This document shows, one piece after another, positions 1 to 7,756 of a stretch of DNA of 11,579 nt. Below the pieces are notes generated by a model that saw nothing but the letters and a program-made list of their open reading frames with translations, was not told where the DNA came from and did not search any database. The DNA comes from an uncultured Asticcacaulis sp. (GTDB lineage: Bacteria; Pseudomonadota; Alphaproteobacteria; Caulobacterales; Caulobacteraceae). The number at the start of each line of letters is the position of its first letter. Position 1 is the stretch's first letter. A program made the translations under genes and the position numbers. The DNA is taken from positions 1 through 11,579 of the forward strand of contig CAMLLA010000096.1 in NCBI GenBank assembly GCA_946480525.1, given 5' to 3'.

Positions 1-680
1 ACGGCTTCCATGTCTTCCGGCACGTGCCCGGCCGCCAGTTTCCGGATCCGTGCTGCCCAGTCGTCCAACTGCTTTTCCGAATAGCCGAGCGCATGGGCTT
101 CGCTCGAGCCCTGCAGGCGCAGATAGGCGGCATCGGACGTCAGGTCGGCGATCTGCGGGAACTCGCAGTCGGCGGCGGTAATGACCGTCACATTATAATG
201 GCGGCACATGTCGATAAAGGCCGGGTCGCGGAAACTGTCGTGGCGCACCTCGACGGCGTGTTTCAACGCTACGCCGTCCGCCTCAGCCGGCAGCAGCTTG
301 AGGAAGTTTTCGAAGTCGGCAGCGTCGAACTTCTTGGTCGCCATGAACTGCCAGTTGATGGGGCCCAGCTTCGACTTAAGCTCGCAAATGCCGCTGGCGC
401 AGAAGCGCTCTACCGACTCTTTCGACTGCGCCAGGTCCTTGCGGTTGGTTGCATAGCGCGTCCCTTTGACCGAAAAGACGAAGCCATCCGGCGTCTCGTC
501 GTGCCATTTGCGGAACGACTCCGGCTTCTGCGCGCCATAATAGGTGCCGTTGATCTCGATCGAGGTCACCTTGGAGGCGGCGTATTCCAGTTCCTTCTTC
601 TGCGACAGCTTGTCGGGATAGAAGGGGCCGCGCCACGGCTCATAGGTCCAGCCGCCGATTCCCACATAGATATTGCTCAT
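1..680 (-). CDS. DUF72 (YecE-like) family protein, C-terminus beyond window
   Basis: The frame read leftward from the ATG at 680 stays open to the window edge (226 full codons). It begins MSNIYVGIGGWTYEPW and continues with SIEINGTYYGAQKPESFRKW and FVFSVKGTRYATN. These are the hallmarks of the DUF72 family: a glycine-rich first strand, then the strand with 'E-x-N-x-T-Y-Y', then 'F-x-F-S-V-K'. DUF72 proteins are about 240-300 residues with a TIM-barrel-like fold and no firmly assigned reaction, so the missing part is probably a few dozen residues. A strong GGAGG (complement of 687-691) lies 6 bases before the ATG. The gene follows the ThDP enzyme after 54 bp, close enough for read-through. The gap also holds a TATAAA on the minus strand (717-722) that might be a weak promoter of its own. 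Family assignment is firm; function is unknown. Confidence 0.9.
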   Translation of the reverse strand, partial: MSNIYVGIGGWTYEPWRGPFYPDKLSQKKELEYAASKVTSIEINGTYYGAQKPESFRKWHDETPDGFVFSVKGTRYATNRKDLAQSKESVERFCASGICELKSKLGPINWQFMATKKFDAADFENFLKLLPAEADGVALKHAVEVRHDSFRDPAFIDMCRHYNVTVITAADCEFPQIADLTSDAAYLRLQGSSEAHALGYSEKQLDDWAARIRKLAAGHVPEDMEA

Positions 681-686
681 GTCGCG

Positions 687-691
687 CCTCC
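687..691 (-). promoter_or_regulatory. Ribosome binding site of the DUF72 gene
   Basis: The complement reads GGAGG, six bases before the ATG at 680. It is the clearest Shine-Dalgarno on the minus strand of this window and fixes the start of the DUF72 frame. Confidence 0.75.
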
Positions 692-734
692 GTTTCGCCA
701 ATTGTTAGCCGGGAGGTTTATACCGGGCAAGCTG

Positions 735-2390
735 TCAGTTTCCGGCAGCGATCTGATCGAGCGTCTTGGCAGGTGTAATGGCCTGTGGATCGAGGAAGCA
801 GTGCAGGATGGCCGGTTTGCCTGACGCACGGGCGCGTTCGAAAGCCGGCATGAATTCGGCTGTGGTCCGTACGGTTTCGCCGTGGCCGCCAAAGGCTTCG
901 GCGTAGGCCTTGAAGTCAGGGTTTTTCAGGTCAGTGCCGACGATGCGGTGCGGATAGTCGCGCTCCTGGTGCATGCGGATCGTGCCGTACATGCCGTTGT
1001 CGATGACGAGGACGATGACCGGAATGTCATACTGGACGGCCGTGGCAAATTCATTGCCGTGCATCAGGAAGCAGCCATCGCCGGCGAAGACGACGACGGT
1101 CTGGTCGGGGCGGGCGCGCTTGGCCATAACGCCGGCCGGCAGGCTGTAGCCTACGCTGCCGCAGGTCGGCGCCAGTTGCGTGCGTGGCCTGGAGTGACGC
1201 CAGTGGCGGTGCAGCCAGATGGCGTAGTTGCCGGCGCCATTGCAGACGATGGTGTCAGAGGGCAGGGCAGCGTGCAGCGCCTTGACGGCTTCGCCATACT
1301 GGAAGTCGCCGGGGATACGCGCCGGCTGACCGGTCCAGGTCAGGTAGTCCATATGGGCGTTTTCGGTCTCGGTCGCCCACGGCAGGTCGAGCGGCGCCTT
1401 CAGATAAGAGAGCGATTTTGCGAATTCGTCGGGCGCGCAGACGATGCCGAGCGCCGGCTGATAGACCTTGCCGATCTCACCGGCATCCGGGAAGACGTGG
1501 ATGAGGGGCTGGGTCGGTTGCGGGATGTCAATAAGGGTGTAGGAGGCGGAAGGCACCTCGGCCATACGCGCGCCGAGCAGGATCAACAGGTCGGCGTCCT
1601 TGACGCGCTGCGACAGTTTCGGGTTCTGGCCAAAGCCAAGATCGCCGGCGTACGACGCATGCAGGGCCGGAAAGAGGGCGGTACGGCGGAATTCGGTGGC
1701 GACCGGGATTTTGAAGCGCGCAGCGAAATCGGCGATGGCCGCGCAGCCTTCGTCACTCCAGCACGAGCCGCCCAGAATCACCAAGGGGCGTTTGGCAGAT
1801 TGTAGCAACGCCTCGAACTGCTGGAGTTGGGTGATCGATAACTCTGGTTTTACGGGTGTGATAACGGCGCTATCGGCCACTTCTGCCATGTCGGTCAGCA
1901 CATCTTCGGGAAGCGAAATGACGACTGGACCGGGGCGCCCTTGGGTGGCGACCGCGAAGGCGCGGGCCATGATTTCCGGAATGCGGCGGACGTCGTTGAT
2001 CTCGACGACCCATTTGGCCGTGCTGCCGAAGACCGCTTCATAGTCCATTTCCTGGAAGGCGCCGCGTCCACGCATGGCGCGTTCGACCTGGCCGATGAAC
2101 AGGATCATAGGCGTCGAATCGTGCTGGGCAATGTGGACGCCGTGGGCGGCATTCATGGCGCCGGGGCCGCGTGTGACAAAACAGATGCCCGGTTTTCCCG
2201 TCAGCTTGCCGGATGCTTCGGCCATGATAGCCGCGCCGCCTTCGTGGCGGCAGATCAGGACGTCGATATCGGCGTCATGCATGGCGTCCAAGGCCGCCAG
2301 ATAGCTTTCGCCCGGTACGCAGGTGACGCGATCGACACCCTGAATCAATAGTTGATCTACGAGGATTTTTCCGCCGTTTCGCGCAGTCAT
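735..2390 (-). CDS. ThDP-dependent acetolactate-synthase-like decarboxylase (candidate 2-oxoadipate decarboxylase)
   Basis: This 551-residue protein has the three-domain layout of the acetolactate synthase/pyruvate decarboxylase superfamily. The N-terminal pyrimidine-binding domain has the catalytic glutamate (Glu50) in CRHEGGAAIMAEA and the motif FVTRGPGAMNAAHG. A central domain covers about 180-340. The C-terminal domain carries the ThDP motif GDG (437-439), 25 residues, then Asn465. It resembles AruI-type 2-oxo-acid decarboxylases and the many proteins loosely labelled 'acetolactate synthase large subunit'. There is no small regulatory subunit and no ilv gene nearby, so a role in branched-chain synthesis is unlikely. 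In this operon a decarboxylase for 2-oxoadipate, giving glutarate semialdehyde, would fit (inference). The chosen ATG at 2390 overlaps the CoA-transferase stop as ATGA. The frame is also open to an ATG at 2405, which would add five residues (MEIDD) and make the overlap 19 bp. Superfamily certain, substrate not. Confidence 0.9.
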   Translation of the reverse strand: MTARNGGKILVDQLLIQGVDRVTCVPGESYLAALDAMHDADIDVLICRHEGGAAIMAEASGKLTGKPGICFVTRGPGAMNAAHGVHIAQHDSTPMILFIGQVERAMRGRGAFQEMDYEAVFGSTAKWVVEINDVRRIPEIMARAFAVATQGRPGPVVISLPEDVLTDMAEVADSAVITPVKPELSITQLQQFEALLQSAKRPLVILGGSCWSDEGCAAIADFAARFKIPVATEFRRTALFPALHASYAGDLGFGQNPKLSQRVKDADLLILLGARMAEVPSASYTLIDIPQPTQPLIHVFPDAGEIGKVYQPALGIVCAPDEFAKSLSYLKAPLDLPWATETENAHMDYLTWTGQPARIPGDFQYGEAVKALHAALPSDTIVCNGAGNYAIWLHRHWRHSRPRTQLAPTCGSVGYSLPAGVMAKRARPDQTVVVFAGDGCFLMHGNEFATAVQYDIPVIVLVIDNGMYGTIRMHQERDYPHRIVGTDLKNPDFKAYAEAFGGHGETVRTTAEFMPAFERARASGKPAILHCFLDPQAITPAKTLDQIAAGN

Positions 2391-3541
2391 GTCGTCGATT
2401 TCCATGTGGGTTGCCCAGATCCAAGGTGCGGAGAGGGTGATTCCGCGGCCATACGGACGCCGTTGATGACGATAGGCGAAGCAATGCCCAATACATGTGA
2501 GCCGTCGGCGGCATTCAGATCCAGCTTCATGCCGCGATGGACGATTTGCGGATCGTTGAAGACGTCCTCGATCCTGTTGATCGGTCCGGCTGGCACGCCG
2601 GCGGCTTCGAGTGTCGCGAGCAATTGCGCCCGAGTGAATGTTTTAAGTGAAGGTTGCAGCGCCGTCTGAAGAGAGTCTCGGTTGGCGACGCGGCTTTTGT
2701 TGGATTGGTAGAGGTCATCGGCCAAAAGTTGATTCGCGCCAATGGCTTCGCACAGTTTTCTGAACTGGCCGTCATTGCCCACAGCGACGATGACGTGGCC
2801 GTCGGCGACCTCGAACACCTGATACGGAGCTATGTTGGGGTGGGCGTTGCCAAGGCGTGTCGGTGATACCCCCGACGCCAGATAGTTCATGCCCTGGTTA
2901 GCCAGGATGGCTGTGGCCGAATCGAACAGCGACATATCGATGTGACAGCCTTCGCCGCTCAGGTCGCGGCCCCGAATGGCGGCCAGAATTGCTGTGGCGG
3001 TGTACAGACCGGTGAAAATGTCGACGACGGCGACGCCAACCTTCTGCGGTTCGGCGTCTGGGGCGCCGGTAATGTCCATCAAACCGCTCATACCCTGGAT
3101 GATGTAGTCATATCCAGCGCGAGCCGCGTAGGGACCGTCCTGACCGAAGCCGGTAATCGACGCATATATCAATCGTTGATTTATTCCCTTCAGAGACGAA
3201 TAATCGAGCCCATATTTCGCCAAACCACCGACTTTGAAGTTCTCGATGACCACATCGGCCTCGGCGGCGAGTGCGTGAATGGCGGCCTGACCGTCCTCGG
3301 TATCGATGTCGATGGCGACTGACGACTTGCCGCGGTTGCAGCTGTGGAAGTAGGCCGCGCCCCATGCCTTTCCGTCGGCATCGGTAATGAAGGGCGGGCC
3401 CCATTGGCGTGTGTCATCGCCGGCGCCGGGGCGCTCGACCTTGATCACTTCGGCGCCGAGATCGGCCAACAACTGACCGCACCATGGGCCGGCCAGGATG
3501 CGCGCGAGTTCGAGAACCTTGAGACCGGCGAGGGGCTTCAT
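2387..3541 (-). CDS. Class III CoA-transferase (CaiB/BaiF family), probable succinyl-CoA:glutarate CoA-transferase, GcdG-like
   Basis: The 384-residue protein starts MKPLAGLKVLELARILAGPW, the canonical N-terminus of CaiB/BaiF transferases. The next conserved block is DLGAEVIKVERPGAGDDTR. The catalytic aspartate is Asp174 in KVGVAVVDIFTGLY, and the SGLMDITGAPD block precedes it. The family forms interlocked dimers and moves CoA between acids through an aspartyl-CoA thioester. Placement directly after glutaryl-CoA dehydrogenase matches the GcdG/SUGCT branch, which makes glutaryl-CoA from glutarate and succinyl-CoA; that substrate is inferred from context. The open frame extends upstream to a TTG at 3661. 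Those 40 codons merely translate a palindromic repeat and are proline, glycine and arginine rich, so I place the start at 3541. No good Shine-Dalgarno precedes this ATG, which is odd for a mid-operon gene. The 3' end overlaps the ThDP gene in an ATGA junction, which suggests translational coupling. Confidence 0.92.
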   Translation of the reverse strand: MKPLAGLKVLELARILAGPWCGQLLADLGAEVIKVERPGAGDDTRQWGPPFITDADGKAWGAAYFHSCNRGKSSVAIDIDTEDGQAAIHALAAEADVVIENFKVGGLAKYGLDYSSLKGINQRLIYASITGFGQDGPYAARAGYDYIIQGMSGLMDITGAPDAEPQKVGVAVVDIFTGLYTATAILAAIRGRDLSGEGCHIDMSLFDSATAILANQGMNYLASGVSPTRLGNAHPNIAPYQVFEVADGHVIVAVGNDGQFRKLCEAIGANQLLADDLYQSNKSRVANRDSLQTALQPSLKTFTRAQLLATLEAAGVPAGPINRIEDVFNDPQIVHRGMKLDLNAADGSHVLGIASPIVINGVRMAAESPSPHLGSGQPTWKSTT

Positions 3542-3569
3542 TGTGGTAACGCGGCGTGAAAAGGAAGAG

Positions 3570-3640
3570 CCCCCCCCACCGCATCTCGGCCGCAAGCGGC
3601 CGTCGTGCGGTCCCCCTCCCCAGTAAATTGGGGAGGAGTG
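3570..3640. repeat. REP-like palindromic element between gcdH and the CoA-transferase gene
   Basis: The 127-bp gap 3542-3668 carries two adjacent palindromes. The first nests ACCGCA (3578-3583) with TGCGGT (3606-3611) around CGGCCG (3587-3592), loop CAAG, CGGCCG (3597-3602). The second is CCTCCCCA (3615-3622), loop GTAAAT, TGGGGAGG (3629-3636). A run of eight C lies at 3570-3577, so the operon mRNA would contain several G tracts. Clustered palindromes with a CCCTCCCCA...TGGGGAGG core look like the interspersed intergenic repeats I associate with Caulobacterales and sphingomonads; that is a recollection and has not been searched. Inside an operon such elements can stabilise or attenuate the transcript. 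There is no U-run on either strand, so it is not a canonical intrinsic terminator. Confidence 0.7.
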
Positions 3641-3668
3641 ACGGAGCAATGAAATCCGCAATCAAACA

Positions 3669-4841
3669 TCAGTAAAACGCCTGAAGGCCGGTTTGGGCGC
3701 GTCCCAGGATCAATGCATGGACGTCGTGCGTACCTTCGTAGGTATTCACCGTCTCCAGATTTTGGGCATGGCGCATGACATGGAACTCTTCGTGGATGCC
3801 ATTGCCGCCGTGCATGTCGCGCGCCTGGCGGGCGATGTCGAGCGCCTTGCCGCAGTTGTTGCGCTTGATCAGGCTGATCATTTCGGGCTGCATTAGACCC
3901 GCATCGAACAGCTGCCCGACGCGTAAAGCCGCCTGGAGCCCGAGGGTGATTTCGGTCTGCATGTCGGCCAGCTTCTTCTGGAAGAGCTGGGTCTGGGCCA
4001 GCGGGCGGCCGAACTGTTGACGGTCGAGGCCGTATTGACGGGCGCGGTGCCAGCAGTCTTCGGCCGCACCCATGGCGCCCCAGGCAATGCCGTAACGCGC
4101 GCGGTTGAGGCAGCCGAACGGACCTTTCAGACCCGATACTTCCGGCAGGAGAGCGTCTTCGCCGACTTCGACGCCGTCCATGACGATTTCACCGGTGATC
4201 GAGGCGCGTAAGGACAGCTTGCCATGGATCTTCGGGGCCGACAGCCCCTTTGCCCCCCTGTCGAGCACAAAGCCGCGGATCACGTCATCGAGCTTGGCCC
4301 ACACGACAAAGACATCGGCGATGGGGGAGTTGGATATCCACATCTTGGTGCCAGTCAGGCGGTAGCCGCCATCAATTTTCTCGGCTTTCGAACGCATCGA
4401 TCCAGGATCGGAACCGGCATCGGGTTCGGTCAGGCCGAAACAGCCGACCCATTCGCCGCTGGCGAGCTTCGGCAGATACTTCTGCTTCTGCGCTTCGGTG
4501 CCATAGGCATGGATAGGGTACATGACCAGCGACGACTGCACGCTCATCATCGAGCGATAGCCGGAATCGACGCGCTCGACCTCGCGCGCCACCAGGCCGT
4601 AGGCCACGTAAGATGCGCCGGCGCCGCCATACTGTTCCGGCAAGGTCGCGCCGAGCAGACCGATGGCCCCCATTTCGTTGAAGATGGCGCGATCGGTATA
4701 TTCGTCCGAATAGGCCTTGAGCACGCGTGGCATCAGGTCGCTTTGGGCGTAGTCGCGGGCGGCGTCGCGGATGGCGCGTTCGTCTTCGCTCAGCTGTGCG
4801 TCGAGCAGAAACGGATCATCCCACTGGAAAGACTTAGACAT
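3669..4841 (-). CDS. gcdH: Glutaryl-CoA dehydrogenase
   Basis: This 390-residue acyl-CoA dehydrogenase has the glutaryl-CoA dehydrogenase signature along its length: [17 protein letters not shown] at the N-terminus, [20 protein letters not shown], the FAD/substrate block [52 protein letters not shown], and [17 protein letters not shown] at the C-terminus. Glu369 in YEGTHD is the expected catalytic base. The enzyme oxidises and decarboxylates glutaryl-CoA to crotonyl-CoA, passing electrons to electron-transfer flavoprotein; it is a soluble flavoenzyme. The length is normal for bacterial members. Its ATG lies within the last codons of amaB (8-bp overlap ATGTCTAA), so its translation is probably coupled to amaB. 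It stops 127 bp before the CoA-transferase start. Sequence similarity alone makes this one of the most secure calls in the window. Confidence 0.97.
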   Translation of the reverse strand: MSKSFQWDDPFLLDAQLSEDERAIRDAARDYAQSDLMPRVLKAYSDEYTDRAIFNEMGAIGLLGATLPEQYGGAGASYVAYGLVAREVERVDSGYRSMMSVQSSLVMYPIHAYGTEAQKQKYLPKLASGEWVGCFGLTEPDAGSDPGSMRSKAEKIDGGYRLTGTKMWISNSPIADVFVVWAKLDDVIRGFVLDRGAKGLSAPKIHGKLSLRASITGEIVMDGVEVGEDALLPEVSGLKGPFGCLNRARYGIAWGAMGAAEDCWHRARQYGLDRQQFGRPLAQTQLFQKKLADMQTEITLGLQAALRVGQLFDAGLMQPEMISLIKRNNCGKALDIARQARDMHGGNGIHEEFHVMRHAQNLETVNTYEGTHDVHALILGRAQTGLQAFY

Positions 4842-6369
4842 CGAACTTCACGCCCTGGGCCAGCGGCAAAGTGCTGCCATAATTGATGGTGTTGGTGGCG
4901 CGGCGCATATAGGCGCGCCAGCTGTCCGAACCGGATTCGCGGCCACCGCCGGTTTCCTTTTCGCCGCCGAAGGCGCCGCCGATTTCCGCGCCTGACGTGC
5001 CGATATTGACATTGGCGATGCCGCAGTCCGAACCGGCCGCCGACATGAACAGTTCGGCTTCGCGGATGTCATTGGTGAAGATCGACGACGACAGGCCGGC
5101 GCCGACATCGTTCTGCCAGGCGATGGCCTGATCGATCATTGAATAGCGCATGACATAGAGGATCGGCGCAAAGGTTTCGCGCAGCATCGGGCCTGAGTGG
5201 TCGCGCATTTCGACGATGGCCGGGCGGACATAATAGCTGGCGTCGCCGGCCACGATGACGCGCTCGCCGCCGGTGACCTTGCCGCCGGCCGCCTTGGCTT
5301 CAGCCAGGGCCTTCTCAAAGCCGTCAAACGCCGCCTTGTCGATCAGCGGCCCGACCAGGGTCCCGTCTTCCATCGGGTTACCGATCTTGACGGAAGCATA
5401 GGCCGACTTCAGGCGCGTCACGAAAGCGTCGTGGATGCTGTCGTGCAGGAACAGGCGGCGCAGCGTCGTGCAGCGCTGACCGGCCGTGCCCATGGCGGCG
5501 AACGCGACGCCACGCAGGGTCAGGTCGAGGTCGGCGGTCGGCGCGACGATGGCGGCATTGTTGCCGCCCAGTTCCAGGATCGAGCGGGCAAAGCGCGCGG
5601 CCAGCTTCGGACCAACAGCGCGGCCCATGGCGGTCGAACCGGTGGCGGAGATGAGCGCGACCTTATGATGATCGACCAGGGTTTCGCCGATGTCGCGTCC
5701 GCCGATGACCAGGGCCGACAGGCCGTCCGGCGCATCATGGCCTTCGTTGACGTAGCGCTTGAGCGCGCGGTCGAAAATGGCGTGGGTGGCGATGCCGGTC
5801 AGCGGCGACTTTTCCGACGGCTTCCAGACGATGGCATTGCCGCAGACCAGAGCCAGGGCGGCATTCCACGCCCAGACGGCGACAGGGAAGTTGAAAGCCG
5901 AAATGATGCCGCAGACGCCCAAAGGGTGCCAGGTTTCCATCATGCGGTGCTGGGCGCGTTCGGTGGCGATCGTCAGGCCGTAGATCTGACGGCTGAGGCC
6001 GACAGCGAAATCGCAGATGTCGATCATTTCCTGGACTTCGCCCAGGCCTTCGGACGTCACCTTGCCGACTTCCAGCGAGACCAGCTTGCCGAGATCGGCC
6101 TTGTGGGCGCGCAGCTCTTCGCCAAACAGGCGGACCAGTTCGCCGCGCTTCGGCGCCGGAATGGTGCGCCACGCCAGGAACGCTTCGTGCGCCTTGTCGA
6201 TGGCGGCCTTGGTGGCATCGGCCGAGGTTTCGGGCGCATTGGCGATCAGATCGCCATTGATCGGTGAGTGGACGCTGAGCGTGCCGCCGGTATAGGCCGC
6301 AGCCTCGACGCCCAATGACTTCAGCAGGTGCGCGACCTGTTCGGCGGTCTTGGTGGTTTCGGTGATCAT
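4834..6369 (-). CDS. amaB: ALDH7-family L-alpha-aminoadipate-semialdehyde / piperideine-6-carboxylate dehydrogenase
   Basis: This 511-residue aldehyde dehydrogenase has the ALDH7 (antiquitin) signature near its C-terminus: [21 protein letters not shown] followed by [15 protein letters not shown] and [13 protein letters not shown]. General ALDH residues are all present: Asn160 in SAFNFP, Lys183 in VWKPSEK, the NAD-binding GSTAMG (244-249), Glu266 in ELGGN and the nucleophile Cys300 in [13 protein letters not shown]7 enzymes oxidise alpha-aminoadipate semialdehyde, in equilibrium with piperideine-6-carboxylate, to 2-aminoadipate with NAD+. This is the AmaB step of the pipecolate route in Pseudomonas putida. 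The gene follows amaA after 11 bp. The amaA stop is part of TGAGGA, so that AGGA can serve as ribosome binding site 8 bases before the ATG. It overlaps gcdH by 8 bp. It might also oxidise glutarate semialdehyde, since no other aldehyde dehydrogenase is in the window; that is speculation. Confidence 0.95.
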   Translation of the reverse strand: MITETTKTAEQVAHLLKSLGVEAAAYTGGTLSVHSPINGDLIANAPETSADATKAAIDKAHEAFLAWRTIPAPKRGELVRLFGEELRAHKADLGKLVSLEVGKVTSEGLGEVQEMIDICDFAVGLSRQIYGLTIATERAQHRMMETWHPLGVCGIISAFNFPVAVWAWNAALALVCGNAIVWKPSEKSPLTGIATHAIFDRALKRYVNEGHDAPDGLSALVIGGRDIGETLVDHHKVALISATGSTAMGRAVGPKLAARFARSILELGGNNAAIVAPTADLDLTLRGVAFAAMGTAGQRCTTLRRLFLHDSIHDAFVTRLKSAYASVKIGNPMEDGTLVGPLIDKAAFDGFEKALAEAKAAGGKVTGGERVIVAGDASYYVRPAIVEMRDHSGPMLRETFAPILYVMRYSMIDQAIAWQNDVGAGLSSSIFTNDIREAELFMSAAGSDCGIANVNIGTSGAEIGGAFGGEKETGGGRESGSDSWRAYMRRATNTINYGSTLPLAQGVKFDV

Positions 6370-6380
6370 GTGCTTTGTCC

Positions 6381-7664
6381 TCAGAAACGTGAATCGGTCA
6401 GGTGCACGGCCTGTGCACCGACCTCGTAGAAAACTTCTTTCAACGCCCGCATCTTCGCTTCCTGCGGCGTGGTGACGGGCAGGGGCAGGTCGTCCTCGCC
6501 CTTGTCGCCGCTAATCAGCTCGGCCAGGGTGCGGCCCATGACCGTGCCCGGCGCAATGCCGCGGCCATTATAGCCGCTGATGCCGATGACCTGATGGGCG
6601 AACTTGTGGAAGCGCGGCAGGTTATCGTCGGTCATGCCGATCTGGCCGTACCATTCGGCTTCAAAACGGACCTTGCCCAGTTGCGGGAAGATGCGGTGCA
6701 GCGCCCGCAGGCCCCAGTCGCGATGGATGCCGTGGCCAGCGCCTTTCAATGCGCCGACGCTGCCGAAAACCAGCCGGCCGCGCGCATCCATGCGGAAGGA
6801 GGATAGCACTTCTTTCGTGTCCCATGCGCCTTCGCCACCGGGTAGAATCGTGGCGCGAACGTCATCAGGCAAGGGTTCGGTCGCCAGGTTGAAATAGGGC
6901 AGGTGGACCTGTTCGCGGCGAATGATTTCCCACGGACCTTGGCTGTAGGCATCGGTCGCCATGACCACCCAGGGCGCGGTAACGGAGCCATTGTCCGTGA
7001 TAGCGCGCCAGCCGGCGGGAGCCGCTTCGACGCCCGATACGGGCGACTGCGTATGAATGGCTGCGCCTTCTTTCAGTGCTGCATCGGCCAGGCCACGGAC
7101 GTATGCCAGCGGCTGGATCGTGCCGGCGCGCAGGTCGAGCAGCGCGCCGGAATAGGCGTTCGAGCCGACGCGTCGCGCGGTTTCCTGTGAATCGAGAACG
7201 CGGACCGGCGCGCGACGTGCCTGCCATTGCGCTTCGCGCGCTTTGAGCTCTTCAAGACCAGTGGCACCCACGGCGCAATGCAGCGTACCTTCGGTGCGCA
7301 GTTCGCAGGCGATATTGTAGGTGCGGACAATCTCGAACACGGCGGCCGGCGCGTCGCCCAGCAAGGTCAAAAGACGGTCGCCATGGACAGCGCCCAGGAC
7401 GTTGGGCAATTCATCCGGCATGACCCACATGCCGGCATTGACCAGGCCGACATTGCGTCCGGCGCCGCCAAAACCTACCGGACCGGCTTCCAGCACCACG
7501 GCCTTTATGCCGCGCTTGGCCAGGTGAAGCGCGGTCGACAGACCGGTATAGCCGCCGCCGACGATCGCGACATCGGCGCGCACATCATCGCTCAGCGGCG
7601 TGGTGGCGGGCGCTTCCGGGGCCGTCATGGCCCATAGTCCGTGTGTGGTGGCGGGTGTCGGCAT
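6381..7664 (-). CDS. amaA: FAD-dependent amine oxidoreductase, L-pipecolate oxidase-like (AmaA)
   Basis: This 427-residue protein belongs to the DAO/glycine-oxidase family. It has an N-terminal Rossmann motif VAIVGGGYTGLSTALHLAKRG with the FAD-ribose acidic residue Glu59 in VVLEA. The second flavin motif GFGGAGRNVGLV is at 64-75, and the C-terminal FAD loop is GISGYNGRGIAPGT. Length and architecture match P. putida AmaA, which oxidises L-pipecolate to piperideine-6-carboxylate. The adjoining aldehyde dehydrogenase is the enzyme that takes the product, which strongly supports the substrate. Related oxidases use other N-heterocyclic or gamma-glutamylated amines, so specificity rests mainly on context. 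It is the first gene of the operon. Its ATG is preceded by only a weak GGA site, and its leader is part of an inverted repeat shared with the LysR gene start. No signal peptide is visible. Confidence 0.88.
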   Translation of the reverse strand: MPTPATTHGLWAMTAPEAPATTPLSDDVRADVAIVGGGYTGLSTALHLAKRGIKAVVLEAGPVGFGGAGRNVGLVNAGMWVMPDELPNVLGAVHGDRLLTLLGDAPAAVFEIVRTYNIACELRTEGTLHCAVGATGLEELKAREAQWQARRAPVRVLDSQETARRVGSNAYSGALLDLRAGTIQPLAYVRGLADAALKEGAAIHTQSPVSGVEAAPAGWRAITDNGSVTAPWVVMATDAYSQGPWEIIRREQVHLPYFNLATEPLPDDVRATILPGGEGAWDTKEVLSSFRMDARGRLVFGSVGALKGAGHGIHRDWGLRALHRIFPQLGKVRFEAEWYGQIGMTDDNLPRFHKFAHQVIGISGYNGRGIAPGTVMGRTLAELISGDKGEDDLPLPVTTPQEAKMRALKEVFYEVGAQAVHLTDSRF

Positions 7665-7756
7665 TTATTCCAAATCGGTATGTTCAAACGCATAATACGC
7701 GCTATATTGGCCACTTCCAGCGCTGTTTGCGCATCATGTCATTCTGAATTGGAATA
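7665..7756. promoter_or_regulatory. Divergent control region between amaA and the LysR gene
   Basis: These 92 bp must hold the promoters of both transcription units. A 9-bp inverted repeat marks its ends: TTATTCCAA (7665-7673) just before the amaA start and TTGGAATAA (7749-7757) running into the LysR start. With one mismatch it extends to 12 bp. ATTC-N7-GAAT (7741-7755) is a T-N11-A dyad of the kind bound by LysR-type regulators, and it overlaps the regulator's own translation start, which suggests autoregulation. An 8-bp palindrome CAGCGCTG lies at 7718-7725. A possible plus-strand promoter is TTCCAA (7668-7673), 17 bp, CATAAT (7691-7696); the same AT patch reads TATTAT on the minus strand. 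Promoter calls are weak; the dyads are seen directly. Confidence 0.6.

Noticed and set aside
24..824. 266-codon plus-strand frame at the left edge
   Set aside because: It runs opposite the DUF72 gene and the end of the ThDP gene and shows no domain; the DUF72 frame is the real one although it is cut by the window edge.
735..2390. Acetolactate synthase (IlvB) for branched-chain amino acid synthesis
   Set aside because: No regulatory subunit or ilvC gene is nearby and the operon is catabolic; the superfamily match alone does not support the biosynthetic label.
3542..3661. N-terminal extension of the CoA-transferase from a TTG at 3661
   Set aside because: The added 40 residues only translate the palindromic repeat, while MKPLAGLKVLEL at 3541 is the normal start of the family.
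5197..6267. 356-codon plus-strand frame opposite amaB
   Set aside because: The minus strand encodes a full ALDH7 enzyme with all catalytic residues; the plus frame is its GC-driven shadow. The same holds for 882-1805, 4224-4886 and 7760-8785.
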